64,000 nucleotides of DNA from Archilochus colubris (GCA_023079485.1 CM041084.1:133392792-133456791); one strand, 5' to 3'. Counted from the stretch's first letter, positions 24,872 to 39,936 are shown. Made by a program: numbers and translations. The notes: generated from the letters alone by a model not told the origin.

Positions 24872-27736
24872 TATAGAGTCTGTCTTGGTCTTCTAGTTAC
24901 CATATTACCATTTCTGATATAATTCTGAAATATATATTCTATATTTTATGAAATATCTTTTGATTTATGAAGTGTCTCTATCTGGTTTATTTCTGAAATA
25001 TCTATTCTGATATTTTCATGCTAGGGTAATTTATGTTTTAACTGATTAATTCCTAATCATACAGCTACAGGAAGTTTATTCACTATCAAAAGCTGTAGAA
25101 AAGGCACTTTAGACCCTAAATCTTACTAATTTACCAATAGTCATGTAGCAGATTTTCAGGGATATTAAATACTGCACAGCCATTTATAAAAGATTGATAC
25201 CTAAGTTATCTAATATAGCATTTTAGAGTGCTGAAGCTTTTGTTTGCATACTACTATCATTAAACCACTGTCACAACTCTAGCAATAACCTCATGGCCCA
25301 TGAAGCTTTTATGAATGTCTGTGCTTTACATGGCGTCAACTTTACAATGAGGTTAGGAACATAAAGTCATCTGACTGGCTTCTGTAAACTATGACCTGGA
25401 CCCACCTTCGAAGCTCTGCTTTTATCTTTCAAAAAGGACAGCATGAGGAGTTCTGCAAGGCAGTGAGAAGGCATTGGGATGACAGTCCCTCCATAGCATG
25501 CTGCACCTGAGCCCACCTGCTGCCTCCATGAGAAGTGGCAGCTCAGCTCTCCCAGCTTGTTAATCCTGCTTTTTTTCCACTGCAAACATGCCATGGAGAT
25601 AAAGCCTTGGAAAGGAAAAGCTGGCCTAATGGGTGAGTTTCAGCACTGCAGCACAAAACCAAGGACTGTTCCATACTGCCTGACATATTTGGCCTGGAAC
25701 ACAAATGAAAGAAAAGTCGTCTGACCATCAGATTTTTGTGTTACTGTCTATTTTGTTTCATAAAGATGTACTAGTAACTCTATTTTCATTTTCAGGAATG
25801 TAGAGCTTTGCTGTAGCCCTGGCTTCTGGGCTGGCCAAGTTTCTGGCACGCAGGCGATGTCTGGAGGGGGCTGTCTCAAACTCTGGACCATGAAACTGTA
25901 AAAACATTCATCATGAATTTAAAACCACTGAATGGAATTTCCTCGGTCTTCCTCCTGAACTTTTTTCTGAGGGTTTGAGCAATGTTTGGTTCAGCTCTCT
26001 GCATAATACTTGCCACAGGGAAAACTTTGCGCCACCATCCCCACCAAACTCCCCACAAGAAGCTCCTTAGGAGCCCCCATGTTGCTGTAAAGTGGTAACT
26101 CAATTTTTTGACTGGCTGCACTTGCAGCCTAAACATGAGCTTGGCTGAGGACAGGAGGAAATACTCGTAAGTCAGGATCAAGGACCTAAGACAAACTGAG
26201 CTTAAAAATATTTCTTTTTAGCTTTCTCCAAAGTAATGCATAAACAGACCATGGGCTGACTTAACTTTATTTTCCCCCAAGGCACTAAATCGCTGTATAC
26301 GACTCATTAATTTCTTGTTCCCGGGAAAATTAATTTTGCTCAAGGTATCATGAGTGAGCCTTTAAAAATAAGATAGTTAATGAGTTTCAGTGGATGGGTT
26401 TTAAAATATTTAATAACTTTTTTTTGGTATTGCAGATAATGAGTTATTGATAGGCATTTCCCACCCTTCTTAATGCTAATCAGAATATAGTGTCAAAGAG
26501 CCAAAAGCAGAAAATTCATTTTGATATGCTTGGAGATTTTCATAGTGAAAGAGTCATATTTAAAGGAAATAAATGAGGTGGTTTCAAAGTTATGGTTATT
26601 TAAAAAGGAAATTCATATAGAAACAAACAATTTATGCTGTACTTTCTTGAAATTATGCTCTCTAGCTTTTCCAAATAAATTCAAGTCTGCGTGTAATAGC
26701 AGCATTAGACATAATGTGTTCTATATTAAATTTTACTGCAGATCCACATGGGATCATAGTAAAGACAACATACAAGCCAAATAACCTGTGATTTCTCCAG
26801 GTTTATTATTAGATTTAATAACTGATATTGTGTTGTTTTGCCTTGAAGCCAGATGAATCAATTCTTCTCTGAAGTTCACTGCATCAGGATTGTCTCAAAC
26901 CTGCATACCTTTTCAAAGTCTGTAGTTTAAATAATAAACACCTAGATAGGAAAATTAAATAATGCATATCCTTTATGAATCCTTGCACTTTATATTAATA
27001 TACTTGAAAACATGATTTATTCCTTAAAACTTAATGTGATGCAGCGCTTACAAGTGAAAAGTGGGGTCAAGAGAACCTTTGGTGAGATCTCTTATGTAAA
27101 CATGAGAAATAAAACAATACTTTGATATGTTGTTGAGGCTAGAAATACTTGTTGGAGAAATTAATACAAAAGCAAATGGAGGATCCACCACTTTCTCTGG
27201 TAACTCAATATGCACTGCAGATAAAACTCTGCTCATAATCTTTCCAAGAAGTTAATCATTTAGTAGTCTCTGTGCACCTTTCTCTAAAGCTCATTTTGTA
27301 CCCTTAAAACACACTTTTTTATGCTTATTTTCACAGTTTCCAACTGACCTATTTGTTCAGCTTTCCAACAGCTTGTCTAAAATACGGGTGTCAGATTGGA
27401 TGTCAGAGTTCTGCTCATACATAGAATAAAACTGATTTATTGTGCTTATTACCTTATATTGTCCTTATTGCCAAAGTTATGCAAGAATTGCATTTGCAGT
27501 TTTTCTCTGAGTAGTGGACATACATGATTTCTTCTGAGAAACACTGCTTTTAAGATGCTACACCACATCCTGCAGGTATGCAGTCCTAGTCCTCAAACTC
27601 TGCAGTCTTTCAGGATAAGTTTACATTTAACTAAATAAAAATTGATTGTGTTTAAATGGGGGCACTTTACAAAGCAACTTGGATTTTTCCTTAGGTCTAC
27701 TCTAGAATATTGTTTATTGTTATTCTCAGATTGTTT

Positions 27737-27754
27737 AAAAAAAAAAAAAAAAAA
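27737..27754 (+). repeat. A18 homopolymer
   Basis: Uninterrupted run of 18 A, with no recognisable retroposon body before it. Confidence 0.85.
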
Positions 27755-28738
27755 GTATATATAATTGTCTGAAACAAATAGCAATACTTTGAGAACTGTA
27801 TTAAGGTCATCACCACCTTTTCCAGACAGATAGCAGGTTTTTTAATGTTTACTTTGAGGCAAAGAGAAGACAACATTATAGATCTATAAAAGTCCCAAGT
27901 CTGAACTTTTTCAAGTATGGTAGTTAGTCCTGCCCATGACTCCTGTCACACTTTTGTTAGCTTCATTTCTAAAGCTGCAAATATTAATTCAAAAGGAATT
28001 GACTTTGCAGATGCTTTCAACATAAGAATGTACAGGCTTAGTCCTCACACAAAGAAATTTTACTTGGAAAGGAATTCTGGTTGGTTAAATTTATCTGCTG
28101 ATGGTATGACAAAGATAAACAAACCAATGAAACCCAACTTGAGCTGGACTTAACCGTATGCCTCTAACAAATTGACATCAGAAGCTGCAATGAAGAAATA
28201 AAAATATTCAGCCTCCCAGGGAAGTGTCACAGACTTATTCACCTCCACTATAAAACCGTGGAAAACCCTGAATTTCCAGAATGAAACCAAAATGACTGCA
28301 GTTATGGGGAATGCCCTTTTTCTGCATCCAGCCAGAGCAGCAGAGGACACTTTGCCCCAACCATTCCTTGGTGCCCACACCTGGCAATTATCCAGCCCAG
28401 CTTTGCAGAGGCTGTATTAACAACTGCAAATCAGGGGAGGACAAAGCTGTGTCCCTGGGAAGCCTGGCTGCCTTCCTGGGGGCTGTGGCCACCCAGCAGA
28501 CTGCACAGGGCTGCAGGAGGAGCCCTATGGGTTCTTCCCCTGAGGCACGGCTGCAGGGCAGAGCTGGCTTCACCAATAACAACCAGGCAGAACTGCAGAA
28601 AAGGCTTCTTTGAAAATTATATTTACCAAACTGAAGTACACTCTTGAGAGTAAATTTATCCACGGGCTGTTTCACGTGCTTAAGCAGGCTGAATAATGAG
28701 GATGTATTTGTCCTCAGTGCTTAAACACAGCGTGTTTC

Positions 28739-28793
28739 ATAGAGTCATCGAATGGCTAAGGTTAGAAGAGACCTTAAAGATCATCTATGTTAA
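28739..28793 (-). mobile_element. Very short CR1 3' end, antisense
   Basis: 'TCATAGAGTCATCGAATGGCTAAGGTTAGAAGAGACCTTAAAGATCATCTA' is the complement of a CR1 terminus. Only the last ~55 bp remain. It is oriented the same way as RSPO2. Confidence 0.85.
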
Positions 28794-29420
28794 GTATTTA
28801 AAGCCATGTATTTTTTTTATTTAGCACTGACCTGAGGGACAACAACAAAAATAATTTTCTGCTCCCAGGTAAGAGGCATTGATCTGCTAGGGGAAGGAGT
28901 AATCTGCAGCACCTCTGCTATACCAACCTGCTGCTGCAGATGCTCAGCACCACAGGGACTGTCTTCCCCCCTCACTGACAAGAGCAGCTGGATGCAGCCT
29001 TGTCACCACACGATGTGAGCAGCAGGATAACATGGTGTCTAAAATGCAGGTTCCCTTCTTATTGTGAAATACATCTTCAAGAAAGCACTAAAATCTCCAC
29101 CATCAGTTTAAAGAACCAGTCTAAACTAAATTGAGAGCTTTTTGTTTGTTGTTTGGTTTTGGTTGTTTGGGGGTTTTTTTCCAGCATAAAACATTTTAAA
29201 GGATATACTCACGGATAAATTTGAAGAAAAATGTATGGATGATTTAAGAAGAAAACAAAAAAGAATATATGAAATAAACACAGCATGTAGCTTAAGGGCT
29301 TGTTGTCATAAAAGGCTTTTCCTGACTGGAAGTTACAGAAGTACTTAAAAACCAGATGTACATCAAAGACTGTTGATTAGGAACACAGAGAGAAGTAATT
29401 ATCAGTTGTTTTTTGGTTCT

Positions 29421-29443
29421 TTTTTTTTTTAAAAAAAAAAAAG
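29421..29443. repeat. T-run/A-run inverted tract
   Basis: About ten T followed directly by about twelve A, a self-complementary homopolymer pair. Confidence 0.8.
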
Positions 29444-32400
29444 AAATTCTTTATTCTAATACCAATAAAACCTTAGTATGTACAGAATGATGCTATGGGT
29501 TTAATTACCCATATGAAAAATATAAATGCTATACATCATCACTTTCTTATGGCTAGTTTGGGTGAGGGTCTGATGGATTTAACATATTGGCTTCCTTATT
29601 TTGTGACAGTAGTAGCTTAAAGACATTACATACCTGAAACTGCTCAAGATCTATTTATTTTTGCTTGGAATAACCTGATGCTAATAATTCTTTGTGGGCT
29701 TGAGGTATTTCCACCAGTCATTACTAAGCCTGTCAGTCATAGAGACCCCATCCTGCAGCAGGCACAGTAGTACAAACCACAGTCCTTGTGAAACTGGTGG
29801 GCAGCTGCAAGAGCAACATCTTATGAATAAAATAAAATAAAAAGAGACAGGGCACAAGTTTGAGCATGGTCCTGAAACACAAGCAGGTTTCCTGGCATGT
29901 ATTTGACTTGTGCCAACTAATACTTCTCCCAAGAATCATATATTCCTCTCTCTACGTTCTTTACAGAGGATGAAAGAAACATTTACTCAACCCCCTTAGA
30001 CTTCACTAATTTGAAATTAGTAGCTGTTTTTCAAGAAGAAAAAATTTTATAGTTCTGATTTTAGATGCATATGTGATAAGCCCCTGGACTGGAATACAAA
30101 GACTTCACAACCAGTCATGCAAGTGCATAATTTTAGCTACATATTTCTGCTGGCTGATACTGCTTTGAACGCTGGAAGGAAGCATTTATTTGAACCAAGC
30201 TCAGTTAAGTGATTATCAGCTTCTCACATTGAAGTATAGTTGATCTCTAGTGAATGCTAATTACTTCACTATGTTAGCAAATACTCATCTCTTGGCCAAT
30301 GCCTTCATCACAATCTGTTCCATCTGTTGATTTAAACTGTCCTATAAGTTTAATAGTGGGTGACAACTGCATCATGTAGGGTGTGACATACTTATCAAAT
30401 TAGTTACAAGTATCCAATCAACTGTTTATTTTCTCTATTGAGACAATTAATCCACTATTACAGTCACTTTCCTCTCACTAACTTAAACTGAATTTTCATC
30501 TTGTCATTTGCTGACTTGAGGAGACTCCTTTCAAAAATGCTGTTTTAATTTGCTCTTCTTCCAGTACTGCTCAGCATCTTTCACATTTCTTCTGTTTAGT
30601 CAAATAATTATTTACTTCCTAGCACTATCCAGTTATTCTTCTTTAAACGTCTTCCCACACATAAAGGATTTGAAAATGTGATTTCTGTTGTTAACTTCTG
30701 TGTAAATGAACTTTAAATAACAGGTTTTTACCCAGACCTAATACCAACAGGAAATACAGTACTAACACACAGTCAAAAAGAAATGTTTGTAATAGAGAAA
30801 AAGCATTTCTGCTTGGTTTGCCTGCCCATGCAGGCAATTGAAATCTGCACAAATATATAAATTATTACTTAGAAATGGACAGTGTTATGATTTGTTTCTA
30901 TTAGAAGTATGCAAATGTCCTACATAAGAGTCACAAAGTAGACTGACTCCCAGATCTGCAAGACTAAAATTCATAAGGGGCATTAATATTTATTTATATA
31001 CAATTCCCTAAATGGAAAAATACTGCCACCTATAAAGTAAGCTTGCCATATAGAAAAAGTAAGGGTTTAAAATGCACATTAGGATGTCATATCAACATCA
31101 TACTATAAGTTAATTATAGTATTATACAGTTCAATTTTCATTGATACACAGCTTTTCAAAGAAAAATACCTTAGCCATTCAACTGTTTCTAGAATACTGA
31201 AAATAAATAGACTATTTTAAACTTACTTATGAGTTTCTGTATAGATCTAACCAACAGACAAACCATACAGAAGCATTTAAGAGTGATTTGTGAGCTAAGA
31301 GCAACAAAGCAATTATTCACTGTCAGGAAATATGTCTATTTAGATTACATGATCATAATATTATTTGTTTCCAACAAATACAATTCTATGATCTTTAAAC
31401 AATACACTATTTTGAAATACCTCTGAGTTAATAAGTTAGATGACTGATTTATTTTTGAAAATCTGGATAAATATACAAGTGAATCAAGACTTTCCATGCC
31501 AAGTCAACTGTGAGGGATTTTTTATGATTAAGTATGAATTCCTGGAAAACATGGTTTATCATAGAAAAACTGGCAAAACTTTTACAGTATTTGCTCTAAC
31601 AGGCGCCACTGTAATGGGCTGCAGATCTATGAATAGGCCAAGAACAGAAGCTAAAACTAACACTGAAAATTACAATATGCTACAAAGTGGGAAAAGAGTT
31701 CTTTTTTTTTTCTTTTGTAAATTATAATAGATGGGAATGATTTCTATCCATAATTTACATAATGAAGAACTTCACTGGCCTGATCTCATAATTTCTCAAA
31801 CCCACTCTTTTGATAAGTGATTCTGTTCTGAAATTTCATCTGGCAATGAAAATACATTGTTGAAGAACTGATTTATTCTCTTCTTACGTGCAAGAATTAC
31901 TGCTTGGGAACATATCTGAGCTTTCAAATAACAGCTCAGATAAAAGTTACAATCAGCAGCAGAATTCTGTTCATCCCATAAGTCCTCAACAATGTGTTGA
32001 CCCTCAAATTTCACAAATCCTTAAAAGCCTATATGGATAATGTTACAGGCTCAGACAGTCAGCTGGTAGTATCAGAATACAAAACCATGAAAGCAGCTTT
32101 TCTGGGTCAACCAAAGATCCACTGCAACCATTGCAGCAGCCCAAAAGTAACAGGTTGGTAACAGTTTCAGAGTAGAGGAAAAATAAATGGTCCCTCACAT
32201 AAGAAACCAAAGCCCCATGAGGCCTGAAATGCCCACGGCCATACAGAGGCAGGGACTGCTGATGAAGGGCTTGCAAAAAGCTTTTTGCTGGGGAATGTAT
32301 TTTCTGGTCAAACCTCTGTAAGTGAAAGCCCCAGTATCTGCCCAACTTCTCTGCCACTTCATGAGTTACAGCTGATTAGGAAGTGGTTTCATGCTGGAAG

Positions 32401-33534
32401 TCAGGATATTTGTTACCTTATGGCCCTACATATCAGGTTGATTTCTGACATGTCCCAGTATGAATTTACTACTTTTGCAATGCCAACCTAAAGCATCATG
32501 TAGGCACACAGGCTGCCACTGAAAAACCTGTAGGTCCATAGTTCAAAACCCAAAAATGTATGCATCACTCCACTCCTAACTTAAATGCCTAACAAATCAG
32601 GCACATTTCAGGCCTGCATTTCATTTAACCTAGGTTTACTACCAGAGAAAGTCATTGTGTATTTCTGCATGTGGCCTCTGATTACAGAGTTTTGAAAGAC
32701 TGGTCCAGAATGGTAGTTGCAAAAGATGAAGGATGTGGAAACAATAATTTCTGATAAAATGACCGGCTAAGATTTCCTCTCATAAGCTGACTACATCAGA
32801 CAACACTCAGAAGTAGGAGGTTTTTGTGCAAGGAAACATAAAATTATTTCCCCTGTGCCTAAATGGGGTCAGAAAAGAGAAAAGCATCTGTTAATATTCA
32901 GTGTTGAGGCAAACTGATTCAGCCAACAATTGTGCTAATGCAAATGACAACAGTTTGTTGCAGATGTGCAGCTGAATATAATGCAGTCAAATCATTTGGG
33001 CTTTTTGTAGTAAGAGACTCCAGACTTAAGATGATGGTGGGTTCAATAAGCATTTTAAAACAAAATTTTAAACACAGTGCTTTCTGTCAACGCTCCCAGC
33101 CTGAACCACCAAAACTGCAGACTTCCATTTGTAAATGTTATTTGGAGAAGACTGAGATCAAGAGTGATTCAGAAATCAAAGTACAAGTTTCACCATAGTA
33201 CTCTACATGTTTCAGAAATTTTCTCCAAAATTACCCTCAGTGTTCCAATGAGGTGCACAGCTTCCCATCACTCATCTATTCTTATGAATTGCCCTTTCCC
33301 AATTCAGAAATGTTCACACTTGGACTAAAACCTCAGGTACTCTAAACTACATAGCCACAAGGCACATGTTGCATCACTTGTTTTTCTCTCATTAATGGAG
33401 AACCATATGCCTAAGGAAAAAACATGAACTTTCTACTTGTGGCAACATTCTTATTTTTAAAGATAGAGAGTGTAATAATTTATGGTCATTTTGCCATCAC
33501 TGCAAGTTGTATTTTGATATCAAACTATGCCTGT

Positions 33535-34120
33535 TAGAGAATGGTTGAAGCTTGAAGGGACCTCTGGAGGACATCTGGTCTCACCTCTCCTGTATAAGCA
33601 GGACTATGTATACAGCTGTTTGCCCATGACTATATTCAGGTGCCTTTTGACTGTCTCCAAGGATGGAGCCTCTACAGCCTTCCTGGACAACTCTCCCAAT
33701 AAAAAGTTTTTCCTGATGTTCAAATGGAAGCATCTGTGTTTCAGTTGTTGCTCATTGCCTTGTGTCCTGGTACTTGGCACCATAGAGAAGGTTCTGACCT
33801 CTTTGCACCTCCCTTCATATATTTACACACATTGATGGGATCCTGCTGACATTTCTCCAGATTGAACAGTCCCAGCTTTCTCAGCTTTTCCTGATAGGAG
33901 AGATGCTCCAGTCCCTTTAATCATCTTTGTGCATTTGTTGAACTCTCTCCAATATGTTCATGTCTACTTTCAAAGCCCAGAGGTGGGCATAGAATTCCAG
34001 GTGTGGCCTCCCCAGTGCTAAGCACAGGGAAAGGATCTCCCTCCTCAAGCTGCTGTTAACACTCCTTCCTCCTAATGCAGTCTAGGACACCTCGTTGAAA
34101 TGACACTTTGCTGGCTCAAA
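33535..34120 (-). mobile_element. CR1 fragment, antisense (~585 bp)
   Basis: This is the complement of a CR1 3' part, running from 'AGAATGGTTGAAGCTTGAAGGGACC' at the 3' end through ORF2 complement. Blocks include 'AGGATGGAGCCTCTACAGCC', 'CTTTCTCAGCTTTTCCTGATAGGAGAGATGCTCCAG', 'GGTGTGGCCTCCCCAGTGCT' and 'CTTTGCTGGCTCA' near 34118. Many stops and indels make it a moderately old copy. It lies in the RSPO2 large intron, in sense with RSPO2. Confidence 0.92.
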
Positions 34121-36303
34121 TATATAAATATAATGAGATTTCTTACTTAAAGGTTTTACAAATATAGCCCATTTACTTAGATAACCTATTGAATAAAAAA
34201 TGGTATCCACCAAAATTATCTGGTAGGATGATAAAAAAGATAATAACCAATCTAGATTAATTACATCAATTAAATTACTTCACACAGAATGAAAGAGTTT
34301 ACAAACTAGGAAGAGTGAATTATAGCATAAATGAGTAAGTAGAAGAGACACATTGAGTGGAAACCTCTGGTTATTAAAAAAAAAAAAATGGAAAAAAACC
34401 CTGCAAGCAAAGGAAGAAGAAGAAAACCAAGGATGTGGGGAGGAATATAGTTAAACAGGGAACTTTGAACTGCATATGTTAAAAAATGTGCCTGGTATTC
34501 AGTACGTACAACCAAAGGCAGAGGGAATGACAGGTAGACATTTTTATGAATTTATGCTAAATGATGTTTTTTATAATTACTGTCAAAATGAAGTAATTAT
34601 TTAATTCATTAGTTTTAAAATAAAGTATTGTAATTTTATAGAAAGGTGGAGAAATAGTGTTATGCATATTTGCTAAGCTCAGTAACTTCAAAAAATTCAG
34701 TTTTTGATAAAGCACTAGTTTGATGTATATATGGAGCTTTAATTTTCAATATATACCTGTAAAACCTGTACAGAAAGTACCTGTACAAGATCTGTCCTTG
34801 AATGGCCATCCTAAGTTCACAGTCACTCCAAACGAGATGGGAGTCACTCCATGAAATCTTGTCTCAATACAGGACTGAAAAATTATGTATAATATTTGAA
34901 TAGAATGTTATGAAACACTGTAAGACTATTTTTTTCCCTCAAGTGACAAAAATATATATCAAATTGTTTGTGGCTATGTTAGAGAACTAAGTTAAAAAAA
35001 AACAAAAACCAAACTCAGAAGTAGAAATGTCCCAACAAAAACGCACAGTGTGCACAACCTCTCCAAGCTGCATTATTTCAATGAAACTCATTTACTGCAG
35101 TAACCATGAAATGGAGTTTTAGGGTTATTTATGAGCCACATCTTGACATTTAGAAAAATAGCTGTATATCAAGTAACAGAATTATACACACTAGAATAAC
35201 AATATAATCATACAAAACAAAACACAATCCGTTAACCACAATTTGAATATTTTCATATGCTTCTGCAATTCCTACTTTTAGACAGTTCTGGAACCTCCAA
35301 AAGACTGGAAGAAAAACTGTTCTTGTGGCATGATTTCACAGAGAGATTTTACATCCCTTTTTAATGGTAAGATAAATCAAATGATGGTCAAGAATTTCTG
35401 TGATGATAAAGAAAGCTAAATATTCTTGAGGTCACGGTTAGGATTCTAGGCATGTGGGTCAATATCTAGACTGTCTTCAAAGACACACTGTGCTATCATT
35501 ATTCCAAACTCCTAAGTAATTCATCAGTACCTAAAATAAAGAAATCTCTTTCCCTCTCTCCTTCTTTCATTATTCCACCTCTTGATATAGGTTTTGAAAA
35601 AATCATGTTTTAAATACCTGAAAAGAAATTGAATATACTTTCACTGATACCAAGCAATTCCAAAAATAGTGCAAAAAATATTTGTATCACCAAGCTATTT
35701 TCAAAGTCATGGAGGGCTCCTTTAGGGAATGTTCAGCACATGTGACCACAAGATTATTTTGACCCGTTTGGGTTAAAATAAAACAGTACAAAAAACCCAA
35801 AACCAGCCAACCAACCAAAAAAAAAAAAGAGGGAGAGAATACGTTTCTATGGAACTATTTGTAATCTAGCGTTTTACAATCTTGAATTTTAGCATGAAGA
35901 CATATGAGAAGGCAAAAATGCCACACACACGCTATACAATACCATTACTTTCAGGCAGAAAAAAGCTTACTTTACGATGGACATTTTCACAAAATCCTGA
36001 GGGATTCAGAACAGCAAATCCAACTACGAGTCACTAAGGCATTTTGAAAAGAGCCAGAGGAATCTTTTAAAATTCATTCATCCCTCTGAAAGAACACTCT
36101 TCAGTAGCAAATGTTCAGAATCCTCAGCACTCAGTAGGGCCTGTGAACAACAAACTTGGTTCTGAACCCATTTTTGAAAACCTGAACAACAGCAGCTGTG
36201 TATTAAAAGAAGGATCAATAGCTAAAGATTCAGACTATTCTAGATGCAAGTATCTTCTAGATTTTAGAACTACTAGCAAGCCTAGGAGCATACAAACACT
36301 TTT

Positions 36304-36327
36304 ATTTCTATGTATATACATAGAAAT
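36304..36327. repeat. 24-bp perfect palindrome
   Basis: The half-site ATTTCTATGTAT is followed directly by its exact reverse complement, giving a 24-bp spacer-free palindrome. The match breaks at 36303/36328. Confidence 0.9.
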
Positions 36328-37656
36328 GTTAATATTTTTATTATATATAAACAAACAACTATTGTCCTAATCTCTCTAACACAGAGAATTAACTTTTGGG
36401 GATAACATGATAAGTTTTAGGTATGAATGAAAAACCTGAGATGTCAAAACTATTTAGAAAAAATTTAAGTGCACACAAAATATAAGTTTCCATATCTTAC
36501 CCAGATGTGCTGAAACTTACAAAACGAAGCAGAATAAGAATTGGCTTTCAAGCTACAGTGACTCAAACATTTCCAAATTTTAACATTATATACATGACTA
36601 AATACTTGATTGCCTGTTTTTTTTTTTCATCAAAATAAAACTAGACTGTAATAAACACTGTATGAAACTCCAAGCAAGGAAGACCTAGATCTGATTGTTA
36701 TTAGGTTCTTTTAAAATTTGGCAGAAAAACTTTCCAAAACTTCTAAACTAGGCGAAGTGCCTCTTGCACTTATCTTCACAAGTGTAGGATCACCACTAAG
36801 TACATTTTAGCTCCTTTTTAAAGGGAAAAATATGTTTGAGATTAAAATGAGCTTGCAAAAATGAGATTATGGAACTTGTTTAGTTATACTTCTGCCAAGC
36901 ATAAACAATTTTTCTCTGTGTCCCTACTGAGTCATATGGCTAAGGGCAGTAACTATTATCACTTCATTTTCTCTAGAATGGCTTAGGCTTGAAACCTACC
37001 ACACAGTTGCCTGCTCTGGACTGTAAAACAATTGGAAAGTGATTGTTCTAAAAATCTATTACATGTGGCAGCATGGTGGCATCACTACTGTTCAAGGGCC
37101 TTTTAAAATGTGCTTTTTTTAAATCTTAAAATTGGCTTAGCTAAAAACCATATTCACATGAACACTAATGTAATAGAACTTCAATCAACTCAAGTATGAA
37201 GAATAAAAATAACACTTTCTTTTTAAAAAGTTACCTTTAGCTAGCAGAATGTAAATATAACTGAGGACTGCAGTATTTTTATCTGTAGCAGGAAATTGGT
37301 GTGCTTAGTAAAGGATTTAGAAAGTCTTACTGTATCATAACAGGGTTAAGTGCAATCTCTTTGAAGACACAAAATTATACCTATTTAACACAAATTAAAC
37401 TGCTGACAGGAACCAAGGAAGTAAATTTCCATCTATTATTTTGCTCGGTCACAACACATTGTGTTAGCTTGTTTTTCAGAGTCTAAACTAGAATAGGAAT
37501 TTCTAATCTCCTCAAATTAGCATGCTAGATCATGGCATTGAAGGGCTCTTTCATTAATAACACTTGATTTCTTGCTGCTGACTAGGTTTTATGTACATGC
37601 CATGAAAGCAAGCACTTGGGAAATACACCAGATCCTACACGCCCTACACAAAAGCC

Positions 37657-37678
37657 TTCTCTTCTTCTTCTCTTCTTC
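37657..37678 (+). repeat. CTT-type pyrimidine tract
   Basis: Pure C/T stretch of repeated TTC units. Confidence 0.75.
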
Positions 37679-39936
37679 ACAAATTATGGTCAAAAGGTTT
37701 TAAAAACAAAATAGAGCAGAGTTTTCACGTGACTACCTAAATGAGACACAGCATCTTAGCAAACACTGAAAACTCTAAACCACCACCTTAAAATAATGTC
37801 CCTTTTGGGTTTAGATGTCAGGTACAAGTTTGACAACCACTGAGTAAAAAAATCATGAGCCAGTCACAAGTAAAATTTAAAACTAGTAGATTTTAAAGCA
37901 ATAAACAATTTTCAGTGCTTCTTATTTAATTTGTGGTGTTGAAACACTCAGGGTATCCATATTTTCAGATTTTGCCTGCAGCTACACATACTGGAAAAAC
38001 AGCCAAAACATGAAGGGTGTTATTATGTGGTGTTTCCAGCAGCTGAGCTTCAAGAAATCAGGAAACTGGTGGCAAAAATCACACAAGAAAATAATACAGG
38101 GAACCTCCATTAATGTTCTCATTACTACTTTATTCTCCTTACTTAATCATCTTAGGAAGTAATAAAGTAAATCCTTTTTCATAGCAGTTCCTGAAAATGA
38201 AGCATGGTAACTTCTGTGAAGAAAGTATGTGAGCTTTCTCCAAGTGTCCATGGGGTACGAATACTCATGGATTTCAGGGCATCTCTACCTTTCCTTCGGC
38301 AAGTGAAGCATTGCTGTGCTGATAATATCAGAGTTTCACACCCTGAAAGAGTGTGAAACTTTCTAAAATCTGCCATTTTTGATTGAGGCAGAAGCCCCAA
38401 GTTTCCACATCACACGGTTCTCTGTAAGAAGCACTTCTCTTGTTCTTGTTTGTTCTTGTCTTAGAACAAAAAATATTAGAAAAAATAGCATAGGTGGTAT
38501 AAAATGTATACAAAACAACTCAGTTGCTAGAGAGCTGCCATAATGTCTTTACCAATTACTGACCAGCTCTAGGGAGTTTACGCAGCTAATTGTATTTTGG
38601 TTCACATAGAAAAATGAAACACACCCCTATCAATAGACCCACACCCTGTTTTAATAGCCATGAAAGATGATACGGAGATGCTGACTTAGACAATGGTCTA
38701 AAAAATAAAAAAATAAATAAATCTTTGGTCTTCTTTTGCAACACGTTGCTCCCAGCTTTTAAGTGCACGCACTGATGCAGCCATTTATAACTTCAAGTCC
38801 AGCAATGATATTTAAAATCTAAATCTATACTTAACTCATTTGGGACTGTGCTTTCTTTTTTGTTGTTTTGTTTTGGTTTGTTTGGTTGGTGTTGAGAATT
38901 TTTTTCGTTTGTTTGTTTTCTTAATAATTTCTTCTAGAACAGGCTTCCAACCTTCCCTGAATTAGAAAGAGGTTCCAAAATTGCTAAATGATGTGAGATG
39001 GATTATAGTTATATTCTGGCTCCTATTTTAAATTCATTTTAAAGTTCTGAGATCCTTTTACTTTACAGAACAAGGGATGATTACAAAGCAACCAGATTTT
39101 GCTCTAATTTAAATCATCACGCAATGCAACTTCGATGGAACTTCTGACTTTTGGCAGTAATAATCAAGAAATTCATGCTCATCAGTGCTATGAGAGATCA
39201 CCAGGAACTCATCTACAGACCACTGACTTTTTCCAGATAAGTATCACACCCAAAGAACTAGGATGTGAACACTTTGTGTTTGAGATATTGTAAACCTATG
39301 ACACTGTAATAAAAGGGAGTAAGATGTTCCCCTACAATGAAGTGGAATTTCTTTTATCTCCCTGGAAAAAGTTCTTCAGATATTTGAAAAAAAGTGAGAG
39401 AAAAGTAATATATTGTTCTTTCACAACATACTCCACCCAAAAAACACTACACTAGTCAGGAAAAGACATATGAATCAACTTTTTTTTTAGAGCTTGAAAT
39501 GTTAAGGACAATTACTTATTTAACAAAAAACCTTCAGTTGAAAAATATTCAGCATGTTATAAAACTTCTTACGAAACACTTTGCTGTTTTTGGGGCCATC
39601 TCTATTACAGACTTCTGCAGAAATTATAAATCCCTTTTCTCCTTTTTCTTGCCACAGCTGCGGGAAAAAAATAACCTTATCTCCCAGGATTTTTCCATTT
39701 ATATGTCTAGGACTCTTGATGCAGTGGTTTCCCCTGCCCTCAAAAGTGGTATTACTGCAGCCTACACTCAAGCTGGTGTTGGATTGCAGAGCCGATTAAA
39801 AGAGTCTGGTGGCAGAATAATCATCTATGGAGTGCTGTGAATTACATCTGATAGCAGCTATTCATAAGTCTTGCAGAGAATATGCTTAATCACCTTCAAT
39901 GATTATGAAAAAATTATTCAGGCTACTACATCAGAA

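Noticed and set aside
33527..33835. Plus-strand 102-codon open frame
   Set aside because: It is the complement of a minus-strand CR1 and has the usual antisense-CR1 wording.
39499..39840. Open frame of 113 codons with a plausible-looking C-terminal half
   Set aside because: No family recognised, overlapped by open frames in other phases and strands. Not supported as a gene or retrocopy.
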